Assembly (NCBI GenBank): GCA_034509425.1 | Contig: JAVTVJ010000794.1 | Span: forward strand, 434,001 to 498,000 | Length of the DNA: 64,000 bases | Direction of reading: 5' to 3' | Source: Eopsaltria australis | Lineage: Eukaryota > Chordata > Aves > Passeriformes > Petroicidae | Part shown: in pieces, positions 1 to 10,860 of the stretch | Numbering within the stretch: position 1 is the stretch's first letter | Layout: each line of letters begins with the position of its first letter | Translations under genes and position numbers: made by a program | Notes under the pieces: generated by a model | Databases searched by the model: none | What the model was told of the DNA's origin: nothing | Seen by the model: the letters and a program-made list of their open reading frames with translations, nothing else

Positions 1-417
1 AAACAACAAAAGTATGTTTATCAATTACAGCTGTAACAATGTACAGATGTACATATATTTAAAGGTAGATTGGAAAGAACAAAAAATGATGAACTCATGA
101 AGCTTTCCTCAGACCATTTTAAACATAGCAGTATTATCACATGCTTTATTGAAATCTCTGCAGGTAATGTAATAGCATTTTTAGTCTTTGAAATTTTCAT
201 GCAATGTGCAAGGTAGTTTTTGCTCCCATGTAAGATTAGGCTACAGATTTTGTGTTAAAGCAGTTCTGTGGCTTGATCTTATGCTAGTAAGGAGGCCTGT
301 GGCTGATGTCACTGGTGTGACTCTTCTAGCAGACAAATCTAGAACTAAAAGAAAGAATTTGAATATGGGAAAAGGTCATGCTCCTTCATGTGTTTTAGAG
401 AGAGAACATCATTGTCA

Positions 418-950
418 TCCATGGGCTGCAGGGGGACAGCCTGCTTCACTGTGATGTCCACTACAGGTTGCAAGAGTCTTTACATTCCCTGTTCCAGTAT
501 GGGTTCCCACCTACAGGAGACAGTCCTCACTGAACCTCTCTGACATGGTCCTTCCCACTGGCTGCAGTTATTCACAAACTGCTCCAGTGTGGCTCCCCTG
601 TGAGGTCACGTTCTCCTTCAGGCATCCACCTGCTCCAGAGTACTCCTGGGTCCTCCACAGGCTGCAGGTGGATTCTTCACTCTGGACTCATTCACCCATC
701 ACAGTCCCTTCAACTCAAGGTCACACTGGAGTTCCAGCCTGTCCAGTACATCAGCACAGAAACAGCAGCACTGCCCCAGCCAGCCCAGACACATCCTCAG
801 AGCTGTTATCAAAATGTTCTCAGGCACAAATCAGTAAGGTGTTGAGCAGTGCAACACTACAGCAAGCAGCCAAAGCAAAAAGCAGCACTAGACTCTAATG
901 TCCAGTCAGGCAAGTGAGCCCCATGGCAAGCACAGGAACCTGCTTGTCAC
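418..950. repeat. Degenerate LTR-like interspersed repeat
   Basis: Short units built around a GGCTGCAG/GGTTGCAAG core recur at about 425, 463, 560 and 660. The composition is GC-rich in an otherwise AT-rich intron. The first part resembles, from memory, a widespread avian LTR-type repeat that begins with a run of ccatgggctgcagggg-like units. The open frames inside it look like no known protein. Boundaries and family are uncertain. Confidence 0.4.
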
Positions 951-1052
951 TAGCCGACCAGCACTAACAGCTATGAGTTCAGTTTAGTGCATACCAGTCA
1001 AATCTGTCATCATCTCAATGGTTTGACTCCTGTCTGGCTCTCCAAAAAGGAC

Positions 1053-1647
1053 TGTCATGGTTTAACCCCAGCCAGCAGCCAAGCCCAGGCAGCTGCTCAC
1101 TCACTGCTCTGCCAGTGAGATCAGGAAGAGAATCAGCAGGATAAAAGCAGGAGAACCCGTGTGTTGAGATGAAGACAGTTTCATAGGGAAAACAAATGCC
1201 CTGCACGCAAGCAAAGCAAAACAAGGAATGAATTCACTTCTTCCCATGGGAAGGCAGGAGTTCAGCCATTTCCAGGAAAGCCTGGCCTCGTCACATGTAA
1301 CGGTGGCTTGGGAAGACCAACACCATCCCTCCAAATGTCCCCCTCTTTTTCCTTCTTTCCACACTTTATATACTGAGCATGATGTCACATGGTTTGGAAT
1401 ATGCTTTTGGTCATTTGGGGTCACCTGTCCTGCTGAGTCTCCTCCCAACCTCCCATGCACCTCCAGCCCCCTCACCACCATGGCAGTATGAGAAGCAGAA
1501 AAGGCCTTGACTCTGCGTGAGCTCTGCTCAGCAATGACAAAAACATGTCTATATTATGAACCCTGTGTTCAGCACAAATCCAAAACAAAGCCCCATGCCA
1601 GCCTCTGGCAAGAAAATTACCTCTACCCTAGCTAAAACCAGCTGGGA
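1053..1647 (+). mobile_element. Solo LTR of an avian endogenous retrovirus
   Basis: The element begins TGTCATGGTTTAACCCCAGC and ends near GCTAAAACCAGCTGGGA at about 1631-1647. Between these is a TATA-like TTTATATACT (about 1366-1375), followed by the downstream run gcatgatgtcacatgg. This order is familiar from a common avian ERV LTR family. No gag, pol or env sequence flanks it, so it is a solo LTR left after recombination. I could not identify a clean target-site duplication. It sits in the sense orientation of IL31RA, within an intron. Confidence 0.7.
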
Positions 1648-2073
1648 TAATGTATATATAATGGCTATCACAACTCTTGCTGCCGTGCAGTAGGTGTAAG
1701 GGACTTAAAGAGCAGCAGAAAGCTGATACAGTGCAGGGGTCTGTTGATAGCCATTATTCTTGCTGAGCAAGCTGCAGAACCTGAGAGGAGTGATCCAGGA
1801 AATCCTTTACTCTGGTTTCATTCCAGGGACTGTAAAGCTACAGATATGTCCTCTCAGAGTTGATGGGAGTTGTTTTAAGTAGTGGGTGTACCCTGTTGAT
1901 TACTTGGCTCCTGGATTGTTCAGAGTTCAAATCTTCATTTCCAGAAGCTGGAACTATGTCTTGAAACATAAAATCCTACTGAGATATCACTTGGGACAAT
2001 TGTATCCTTGAGTCAGGCTGGCTAGAAGCTGATCTGCTTGGCATGACTGGAACATCAGTGTAGAAATAATGGA

Positions 2074-2340
2074 GTAATAGAATATTCGGAGTTGTAAGTG
2101 GCCTAGAAGGATCACTGAAGTCCAACTCCTGGCCCTGCACAGGATACCCCAAAAATCACACTATGTGTCTGAGAGCATTGTCCAAACACTTGAACTCTCT
2201 CAGGCTTGATGCTGTGACCACTAGCCTGGGGAGCTGTTCCAGTGCCCAGCCACCCTCTGGGTGAAGAACATTTTCCTAATATCCAACCTAAACCTCCCCT
2301 GACACAGTCACTTGCCCTTCCCTCAGGTCCTAAGTGCTAA
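2074..2340 (-). mobile_element. CR1 LINE 3'-end fragment
   Basis: On the minus strand this reads as the 3' end of a CR1 retroposon. Read on the + strand, the diagnostic blocks are gtccaactcctggccctgca, then cctgagagcattgtccaaac-like sequence, then ccaccctctgggtgaagaac. The copy is 5'-truncated, as is usual for CR1, and has many substitutions, so it is old. It lies in the IL31RA intron in antisense orientation. Confidence 0.85.
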
Positions 2341-2797
2341 GAGTGGGGGACCCCACTGCTTTTTAATCTGGTGCACAAGACAAAGTTTTCTCCTGCAGAG
2401 CAGTAAACATAAAGATACATGTAATTAAAAACACTACCTTTAGGAGAAATTTTATACTGGTTATTTGAAAATAGAGACTTCCTCTAAAACTGTAGACGGT
2501 TTTGAGATGAGTAAGTGGATTCGTATAGAGAAGTTGTATGATGACGTATAATTACCCATTCAAAGTATTTCTAGTGAAAAATGAGAAACCATGTGCTCTT
2601 ACAAATACTACTATAAAAAAAATGTGTTAGAGTCAGCAATGAGCATTCAAATCAATAATTGCACATTGTACTTGCTAGAGAGTTGAAGAAAATAGTCGGT
2701 AACAGTATATTTAGAATTCCCTTGTGATTTAGTCTATTTTCATTGTATTTACATCGCACAGAGATTGTATGTAAATGTTCTTTTCTTTCCTTTACAG

Positions 2798-2899
2798 AGA
2801 ACTTTAAACCATTTATATGCTATAACATCTCAGTGTATCCTCTTTATGGAAGTAATGTAGCAGCTCCATCTTACGCACAAATCTATGTTCAAGAAAAAG
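2798..2899 (+). CDS. IL31RA: IL31RA exon: end of a fibronectin III domain
   Basis: The acceptor is tttacag and the donor is GTAGGT. The exon is in phase 1 at both ends (two bases finish a codon, one base is left over). It encodes NFKPFICYNISVYPLYGSN and a following strand ending YVQEK. The LKPF-CYNISVYP pattern is the F-strand region of the FN3 domain preceding the last one in IL31RA and gp130. The equivalent IL6ST exon (34006-34104) has the same phases and is 3 bp shorter. Confidence 0.9.
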
Positions 2900-5800
2900 G
2901 TAGGTATTTTAAAGTAATCAGGCTCTGAAAGATGTGTTGTAGTCTGTTTCTCAGGATGTACTATCTTTGAGTGATTTGGTACTATCATTATTTGAAAGAG
3001 AGGTGAAGGTGGTGGAGAATCCCCCAGGTTTCAGGGTTCTTGATTTCTGTTCTGTTCAGCAACAAAATTGCTCTATAAGAAAGCATTCATCTTGTGATAC
3101 CGGTACATTGCTGCTTGCACCCACTAATTTTTTGTGACGGTCACATATTATATACAAAGCATTTGGAAAGAGTATAGCTCCAAATATGAAAGAATTTTTT
3201 AAACTAGCTAGCTCCTCAGTGTTTCAACTCATTCAGATATATAATTATACTTGATTTTAATGCTTGACTACATTTGTCAGTCTTAATATATGAGGAAATT
3301 CTGCTCATAAATTAAATGGGTGGTTTGAAAAGCTTACTTTTTGTTAAATTTTATAATGTAATAAAATATTTGCAGTCCTGCACATAAAATATGGTAAGAA
3401 GATATGATCTTTGTAATTGGATAGAAACTGTGGATGAAGTAGTATTTTGCAGGGGAAGGGGTAAAGTTTCTGTATTTGTAGAAGTTTAATACGAATTCAG
3501 TCATTTATACAGCCAGCTATAGGAATGTAGTTTACCAGTAATTTTAAGATTCCATGTGAAAATTTTGATTTGTGTGCGTGTGTGCATGAATAGGGATACA
3601 CAAATGTGCACACACACAGAGTACAATGCACCACTAAAGAACATTAATTACTGGGGAGGCAATGGAGTATTTTATGTTTCAGTAATAATTACTAGCACAG
3701 TTAGAACTGTGCTTTGACTTTTCTTGTTTATAGGTAGGTGTGACTACACTCAAGGTTGTTAGAGAATGGGAAGGAAGTTACTTGTTTTAAAACTGAACTT
3801 TCTTCAAATTATTAGCAATGCGAGTGAGGTGGTGTTGTGTAAGTAGAAAGGCTTTGTTTTGTGTGAGGGGCAAGGCTGAGGATGCTGTGGCTGCTGGAGA
3901 CAACACTTGAATTCCAGCTCAGCCAGAGACCTTCTGCATAGGCAGTGGCCTTGCACCTGAGTCCCCTCATGAGTGCACAAGGGATAATTTTCCTCTTGAT
4001 CTCTCCTTGATGTTGTAACAATAGAACCTTTTAATGATCTCAAGGTATTTGAATGCAGTAACACCTAGAACTATGCAAATGCCAGAACAGAAGAGGGGAA
4101 ATTTTATCATAACAATTCCTACATTAAAGAGGGTGAGGAAAGTTAAGGACTTTGTCAGAGGGCTGAGGTTACATACTTTCTCATGCATGTTTCCCCTAAT
4201 GTTACTAGTATGTGTGAAATAACAGAGGCACGTAACACTGTGGTACATTGACTGTTCTACTTCTTTTGCTATTTTATAATGCTTCTCTGTAGCGCCATCA
4301 GAAGGACCTGTGGCTGATACAAGCCTTCTGGGGAAAAACGAAGTTACAGTAAAGTGGAATGAGATTTCAAAGGCTAAAAGAAATGGAGTTATCACTAACT
4401 ATACAATATTTTATAAACGTGAGGATGGAAAAGAATTGAGTAAGTATACATTAAACAATACTTTCAACAGGGTTACGAAATTTTCAATTTCTCTTCCATC
4501 TTGACACACCTTTGAAGCCAATGGAAAAAGTAATGACAGAACTAGAGGAGCTAAAACGTACTGGAGAGTCATAGATTCTGTGTAAATTCATAGATTGTGA
4601 GGGTTCCATGAATTTATAAGTTTCATGCATGTCCTTGGAAGGATATGCTTTCCGCTTCTGGAAAAGTATGGTGGAAATTTTCTGTTAAATTATTTTTACT
4701 GTCAGTTTTATATTAAAAGCAAATTAAAAAATGGAAATAACAGTAAAATAAGCTGCCAAGAAATAGTTTCTTTGGATATAATTTTAAATCAGTTTCTTCA
4801 GATGTGTTTGATTTTCTGTACTTGCCTTTGCTTTTCTAATCTGGAGGCTGGTAGCATAAAAATTGCTACCTCAGGAATAGTGTCCATACAATCTGGCAGT
4901 CTAATGCTATCTATTCAAAACTTCTTTAGTTTAAATCTCAGCAGAAGCTTTCATGAAAAGTATTTGGGTGACCTAAACTTTTCTTCCTATATGGTTTATA
5001 AAGAATGCATTTGGGTCATTCAGTGCTTCAGAATTGGTTTTTTTCCTCCCTTTTTTAGACATCATTGTTATCAGGCACCTAACACAATCTCTTTTGCAAA
5101 GTCTGCAGATTTATGAATCTTGTGATGCTTGTTTCTTATGGATATCCAGTTCAGACCCAGGGCAAGAGTATTCTGAGTAATTTTTAAATGTGGAAGAGAA
5201 AGCTAATAATTTCTGTCAGATTTAGTCATCTGCACACAGTTTTTCCTACTGTGCTGGTTTCTGAGGAATTTAATGGTGACTGCTTTGTGCAGGGCCATCC
5301 GTGAGACATGGAGCCTCATGTTACTGAGCTGTATTTCTCCTTATTACTTGTAAAGCAGGCTGTGTCCTTTTTAGGACTTCAGATTTTGTTTAGAAAATTA
5401 GTTGTAAATACCAATGCAAGGGAGTTAAATTTAAATGGCAAAACATGCTGTACTGATGTTTTTTGAGGCTTCTCTGATGTCATATGTTCTTGATTAACAG
5501 TAGAATGTGGGGTGTGTGCCAAGGTGACTTCACTGGTGGCCTTTTAACACTAGAACTTCACTTTCCCACCCTTGACTTTAGAGAAACTCAGTTTACTTTA
5601 ACTTGGAGCATATTGCAGCATAACTGTTTCCTGGGTGTTTCTTGACAGAACTGATTGATGAAATGAGTTGACTTTGACTTTATGCACCAGAAAATGTTTT
5701 AGTGACTGTAATTCCTTACATGAAGATGCATTTGGTACTGTTAGTAGACATAGGATGATAGGATATGTGCCCTGCTTAAAACAATTTAAAGGTGAAGCAC

Positions 5801-8800
5801 ATTACACTAATTTCAATACTGGACAGTATATTGGAAACACTGAGTTCTATTCATAAAAGCATTTTGAAATTTGGAAAAAAATTCCTGCTGATTTTGGCTT
5901 TCCTTTGACAATTGGGGTGGCATCCCAGTGCTAATTGATGTCATTCTTTTGGATGATCAGTGTCAAACTGTGTGTAGTAGAAGTATAGTTGAATTTTACA
6001 AGCTACAGAAAATATTTTAAGTTCTTAATTTCTGAGCCAACTATTTTGAGGAAATGAAGTTCTCAAAGCACTGTTTTCAGTGATAAACTGTAGGAGATCA
6101 TAATTCAGCTATCTTAATAATAGCAAAAATATTTGTATTTATTTTAAAAAGTAAATATGTAATGGTTCAGGTTTTCCCCAAATTTTTAAGTAGTACTGAT
6201 AAACATTGTTTAGTAATTTAGGTTTTTTCTTTAAGGGGACTGGTAAGGTTGCTTTGTATTTCAAGTTGTCTTTAAAATAGTTTGTCATCTACTGTTGTAG
6301 AAGTTGCTAAACAAATGTACAGTTCCCTGATATAACATTACTTTTGTCTATTTACTGACATAAATCTTCTCCTGTAAAGATGAAACAGTGAACTCTGATG
6401 TTCTGCAATACAGACTGAAGTCCTTACAGGCTAATACACAATACACTGTTAGGGTCATGGCAAGCAACAAAGCTGGTGGAGCCATGGGACAGTCAAAAAC
6501 CTTCAAGACTTTGAAACTGAGTAAGTAATAATCGAGGTTAGTTACAACTATTTTAAAAATGGGCTTGGAAGTAAGAAATACAGGGCGTTGTTTAGGAATT
6601 TGTTAACTTCTATTTGTTTTTTAAGCAGTCTTGAACAAAACAAGGAAGAATTGGCAACAGTAGTTGAATTTAACTTAATTTCACTGACCATCTCACAGAC
6701 TAAAATGAGAAGTCTATCCCAAAAATCTTTGTTTACTTGTCAGTAAAGCTGTAGAGTACTATGGTTGTTTGTGGAAGCAGCAGTGTGTATGCTATCAGCT
6801 ATGGGATGGGATGCTTAGCAGTTCATTAGAAGTAGACTTTCCTGTCTGAGAGATTTAGAATAACCAGACATTGTGTTGCACCTATTCTAGTATATAAGCT
6901 TAACTGATAAATGAGTGCAGAGCTTGTGGCCAGTGAGTGTGTAGGGAAATATCTTTTCCTATCTCTTACTATTTGTTTTAGCCAGATTTGACAAGGAGGT
7001 TGGTATAATGGCAGCAGATCAGAAGCTCAGACATTTCCTCATTTCAGCTTCTGGGAGAATATTCTCAATACATTCCTAACTGCCTCTGGTACTCTGGTAC
7101 TTGGAAGCTAGCTCAGAAATCTGTGCAGTGTTTCAGTCAAAGTAACTGTAATTTTTTTGTTGTGATTTAAAATCTATCTCCAGCACTTAATTTGCTATTT
7201 ATCTTTCTGTAACTGGTAGAAGTGGAACTGACCACAGATTTAGGTGAGCATAAAATAACAGGTGGCCAAGAGGTGGTAGAGTCTTCATCCTCGGTTGCTT
7301 TCAAAGGTTGGCACGGTGTGACCCTAAGCAGCCTGCTCTAGTTTTAAAGTTGCATGAAGTGATCTACAGATACCCCCACCAATTTAAATTACGGTGTGAT
7401 TCTATTAAATAAAGGAAATTCTAAAATGTGATAAATCTGTTCCTAAAACATCCTGAAAAGTCATCATGACCTAGTTTTCTGGCTCAGGAACTGTGGCTCG
7501 TTGGATTCAAAATACTTATTTTTTGACTCATTATAGAATGGATATCCTACAGTGTTCTGAGTAATTTTGGCTAGTTTTGACAGAACTCTTTAGAATTGTG
7601 CTAATTAAGTGACTTGGATATTAAAAATTAGCTGTCTTAAGGGAATTCCTGAAGTAATGACAATGTAGACTGATCGGTGTTTTGGTTTTGATCTGTTTTT
7701 ATCTAAAGATCAAGAAGATATTGTTTTTATTGCTGTACCTGTTGGGATAAGTGTGTTGTGTCTGATAGGCCTTTGGATAACGTGCGTTCTGAAAAAACAC
7801 GCGTGAGTATGTTTTCTACTGTCTAAAACTGAATGCAATCACTTAAAATTAACTTGTAAAATGGGAATTTTTATTTATTTTATAAATGCCTTTGTTGTGT
7901 TCAAAACCAATGTCAAAATAGAAAAGAAACAACTGGAGTAACAAATAAATAAGTGTGCAGGTTATACTTGGACTGCCGTTTATGTGCTATAGTCCAAAAA
8001 TAAATATCAATTTTAGAAAGTTTAGTAAATTGAAACAAAATAAATTAGAGAAACAGATTTATATATCACCTAAATAATTTTATGTAAAATGCTACATACA
8101 TGCCATTTGCAGTTCCATGGTCATTTAAGTGAGGGAAGCAAACTTCAAGTCAGTTTCTGAAAATTTAATAATGCCAAGAAATAAAGCTTTCTAGACTCTT
8201 TTAATGTTCTAGGATGGTGTTAGGACTTATTTCACATAGCACCTATTGCTTATCTTACTTATAATAATATGACTTACTAGTTTGTGATGCCTCCCTTGCG
8301 CTGCAAAGGAGTAAGGAAAAAACCTAGAAATTCCATTGTGTGAAAACATTAGGATGCTTGATCCTTGAATATGGATCCAAATCTGCACATTCATAATCTT
8401 TTCATCTGCTGTCATGGATGTTCCCTGACAGATTTTAAATTGTTTTCTCTGAGCATGGGAATCCAGTAACATTCCAAAGGTGACTGTGAGGTTTTTTATT
8501 AAAGTTATAAAATACGCTTTTCTTTCACAAGAAAAGTCACTGGATTGGCTGATGAGAAGGTTGAAAATCTGAACTATTTTGGGGCATTCTAAGCTATTGG
8601 AACCAATACTGTTGTCAAGTGAAGCATCAGGTAATAAGTACAGCTGAAGCAATAATTTCCATCACTTTTACATCTTCATATGTGTCGAGTATTCTGAATG
8701 TTTACAATAGTAAAAGCTATTTTTTGATTCTGAAGAGTGCTTTGAGATGCAGTAGAATGTTTATATTCCTGTGTATATCAAATTGCTATGTGAAAAGTCA

Positions 8801-10860
8801 AGGTAAGGACTGGTTTTCATTGCCTTATCTCTCTACCCAGCGTCAATGAGTGATTCAATAGAAGAGCATCTTTCATCTGCTGTTAATTTAGGAACTCAGT
8901 GTAGCTCTAATGTGGTGTAGTGCTAGGGACATTTTCCTTTAACAAAGGTCACCTGAGGTGGCTTTTGACTGAAGAAACACCCTGAAACATGATCACAACA
9001 GAATATGTATATAGTCATATTTTGGCATGCTCTTATTTAGTATACTGTTTGATTGAGTAATATAATAATACATAAAATATAATATAATAAAAAATGGCTT
9101 TTGTGAATTAGTAGTTTTTCTGCAATGTCTCTGTAACCCAAGAGATCTTCCTGAGATCTTTTGTAATAAAAATCCATGTATAGCAAAACAATTTTATTGA
9201 AAAGCATTGTGTTGATATAGAAAAGACTTCCTTTGTGAAAGTTTGGTACTTGAGCAGTATTTGGAATTTCTGGTGATTTGTTAATTTTATTTTTTAATAA
9301 TCTATTTCTTCCATAATTTGGCTAAAATTCCTTTCTCAATTATAGGTTTAAAAAGGTTTGCTGGCCTGATATACCAAATCCTGAAGAGAGCCTTGCAGTG
9401 GAATGGCCTCTTGCTTCATCTATGGTAATGCAATTTTATGCATTAAAGAAGGGATCAAATGGACAGAAAAGAAATCCTTTTTTAGCAGTCATTTTATGAA
9501 TCAAAACCCCTCTATATTGAATTTCATTCTTCTTTTTGAGTGCTACAAAATGCTCTTTGCAGTGTTCCAAAGCAATAGAGAAGATGCATCTTCATAAAGT
9601 ATATTCGTCTAATTCTTATAGGATATTGAGAAATAATGTTTTGAAGTGACAGAGTGGTTGGTGGACATGGTTCATGTAATAAAGTAAATTAAATTTGTAC
9701 AGGCTATTGAGTCTATTAAATCAGGTTTCCACATCTGCACACCTCTTCCCTTCTCCACAAAAAATGTATAGCAACATATAGTAAGATTTGGTATATGGTT
9801 ATATTAACACTTCTGTATTTTTATTTACTGCATATTTATTCCTTCTTAAAGTTATAATGTTTATTTGAGTGGAGTGGAGTGAATCAGGTTTACACAGGAA
9901 GTGTAATCTGTGGATAATGGGATTTGAATTATTTTCTCAAAAAATTCTGGTTAGATTAGAAAAGATGGACACAATCCAAATCTGATTCTGAGCCTTCATT
10001 GAAACTTTTTATTTCATTAAGCACAGAAAACCTAATATAAAAGTGTTTAGCAAATGGGCAGAATAATGTTGCCTTTTTTAGTACTCATTCAGGTACCTGA
10101 ATCATTTCAGTACCTGAAATGCATGTGAACTCTTCAGTTGTGCATGTCTGAAATCACAAGTCAAACAGAGCTTAATTAGCAATAATCTATTTATTAAAAA
10201 ATAAACTGATACCTTATCTATCCCTTTTTAACTCTCCAATTTATCTCTTTGTACTGACAGAATAATTCATTTTTGAAGAGAGTGTCATCTCAGTCTAAAC
10301 CTTTAGACTTTGAAGACATAAATGTTTTGGAATATTGTTTTCCTGAAGAAAGTCAGGAAGGATCACTACTAATAAATTATGAAAATCATGTTTCTGAAAC
10401 TGCTGATGTTAATACAAGAGGCATAACTAACAGAGATGAAAAGATACTGCGTAATGAAGAGAATGAAGTTACTAAATGTTTTTCCCCATCCATGCCTTAT
10501 GTAATTACTGATCAATTTACCAGAAGTCAAATGCATTCAGCTTTCATACCAGTGAAGGAAGTCCAACCCACAGAAATGATGGCAAATGATTTGTGTGGAT
10601 CCCAACAGAATCCAATTAAAAATGAAGAAAATGATGATGAAGAAGTTTTAAAGCCGGAAGATTTCAGTGAAAAAGCACTATTCAATCCATACCTTAAAAA
10701 TTCAGTTAAAACAAGGGAATTTATTGTTTCTGAGACCTTTCCAGAGCACAGGATGGATGAACACAGAAGCCAGTCAAGTGTCTTACTTCCTTTTCAACCA
10801 AATGTTCCAGGACAATCCTACATAACACTGGACATGTTCGGGCTGTCCAAAGCTCAGTAG
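2798..10860 (+). CDS. IL31RA: Interleukin-31 receptor subunit alpha (IL31RA), 3' part
   Basis: This is a type I cytokine receptor of the gp130 family. In mammals it binds IL-31, pairs with OSMR at the plasma membrane and signals through JAK1/2 and STAT3/5. Six exons join in one frame: 2798-2899, 4293-4439, 6380-6520, 7709-7802, 9346-9424 and 10261-10860, giving about 386 residues and a TAG stop. The order is the end of one FN3 domain (CYNISVYPLYG), a second FN3 (NYTIFYKREDG), a transmembrane helix, Box 1 (CWPDIPNPEES) and a tail containing FNPYLKNSVKTREF. That tail block matches the NPYLKNSV block I know from mammalian IL31RA and separates it from IL6ST, OSMR and LIFR. The N-terminal exons (signal peptide, cytokine-binding module with WSxWS) are outside the window, so the gene is cut by the edge rather than broken. 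It converges on IL6ST. The protein runs about 30 residues past the mammalian C terminus. Confidence 0.92.
4293..4439 (+). CDS. IL31RA: IL31RA exon: first half of the last FN3 domain
   Basis: The acceptor is tctgtag and the donor GTAAGT. The exon is 147 bp, phase 1 in and out, exactly the length of the homologous IL6ST exon 33302-33448. It encodes PSEGPV, then NEVTVKWNEI and NGVITNYTIFYKREDG. The PSxGP start, the V-W core and the NYTIFY strand mark the membrane-proximal FN3 domain of the gp130 family. Confidence 0.93.
6380..6520 (+). CDS. IL31RA: IL31RA exon: second half of the last FN3 domain
   Basis: The exon is 141 bp, phase 1 in and out, equal to IL6ST exon 32223-32363. It encodes the LQYRLKSLQANTQYTVRVMA strands, then SNKAGGAMGQSKTFKTL. 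The donor is a perfect GTAAGT. The acceptor is ...gtaaag, with A rather than C or T at -3, which is a weaker site than those of neighbouring exons. Confidence 0.92.
7709..7802 (+). CDS. IL31RA: IL31RA exon: transmembrane segment
   Basis: The exon is 94 bp, enters in phase 1 and leaves in phase 2. It encodes a short acidic stalk (NQED), a hydrophobic helix of about 24 residues (IVFIAVPVGISVLCLIGLWI) and a basic stop-transfer end (CVLKKH). The acceptor is ctaaag (non-pyrimidine at -3) and the donor GTGAGT. Because 94 is not a multiple of three, leaving this exon out shifts the frame (see findings). Confidence 0.92.
9346..9424 (+). CDS. IL31RA: IL31RA exon: Box 1, JAK-binding
   Basis: The exon is 79 bp, enters in phase 2 and leaves in phase 0. 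It encodes FKKVCWPDIPNPEESLAVEW, the Box 1 motif (WPxxPxP) that binds the JAK FERM-SH2 module in gp130-type receptors. The acceptor is tataag preceded by ttctcaat. The donor is GTAATG, which is suboptimal at +5 and +6. The matching IL6ST exon is 29642-29723 (82 bp, same phases). Confidence 0.9.
10261..10860 (+). CDS. IL31RA: IL31RA last coding exon: cytoplasmic tail
   Basis: The acceptor is actgacag. The exon is 600 bp: 199 codons plus TAG. The tail is acidic and contains five tyrosines, in the contexts VLEYCF, LINYEN, MPYVIT, NPYLKN and QSYITL. The NPYLKNSV block, followed by REF-VSE and PEH, is the best-conserved part of the tail when compared with mammalian IL31RA, and the YLKN tyrosine is a likely STAT-docking site. 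About 30 further residues, ending LDMFGLSKAQ, extend past the position where the human protein stops. Confidence 0.93.
   Translation, partial: NNSFLKRVSSQSKPLDFEDINVLEYCFPEESQEGSLLINYENHVSETADVNTRGITNRDEKILRNEENEVTKCFSPSMPYVITDQFTRSQMHSAFIPVKEVQPTEMMANDLCGSQQNPIKNEENDDEEVLKPEDFSEKALFNPYLKNSVKTREFIVSETFPEHRMDEHRSQSSVLLPFQPNVPGQSYITLDMFGLSKAQ

Larger units (their letters stand above)
1..2797 (+). other. IL31RA: IL31RA intron (3' part), repeat-bearing
   Basis: This stretch lies upstream of the first recognisable IL31RA exon. That exon starts in the middle of an FN3 domain and in mid-codon, so the stretch is most simply an intron whose 5' end is outside the window. I looked for the preceding FN3 or cytokine-receptor exon on the + strand and saw none. 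The visible content is an LTR-like repeat (about 418-950), a solo LTR (about 1053-1647) and a CR1 3' fragment (about 2074-2340). The rest is AT-rich without clear features. Confidence 0.7.

Noticed and set aside
545..898. 117-codon + strand frame
   Set aside because: It lies in an LTR-like repeat, is low-complexity Ser/Pro/Thr-rich, and is not flanked by splice sites consistent with IL31RA.
4080..4170. Possible ancient MIR/L2-like fragment (gaggaaagttaaggac...)
   Set aside because: Resemblance covers only about 25 bases and cannot be separated from chance by eye.
4625..5116. 163-codon + strand frame in an IL31RA intron
   Set aside because: It has no similarity to a known domain, a composition typical of translated AT-rich intron, and no splice partner. 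IL31RA phases are already satisfied without it.
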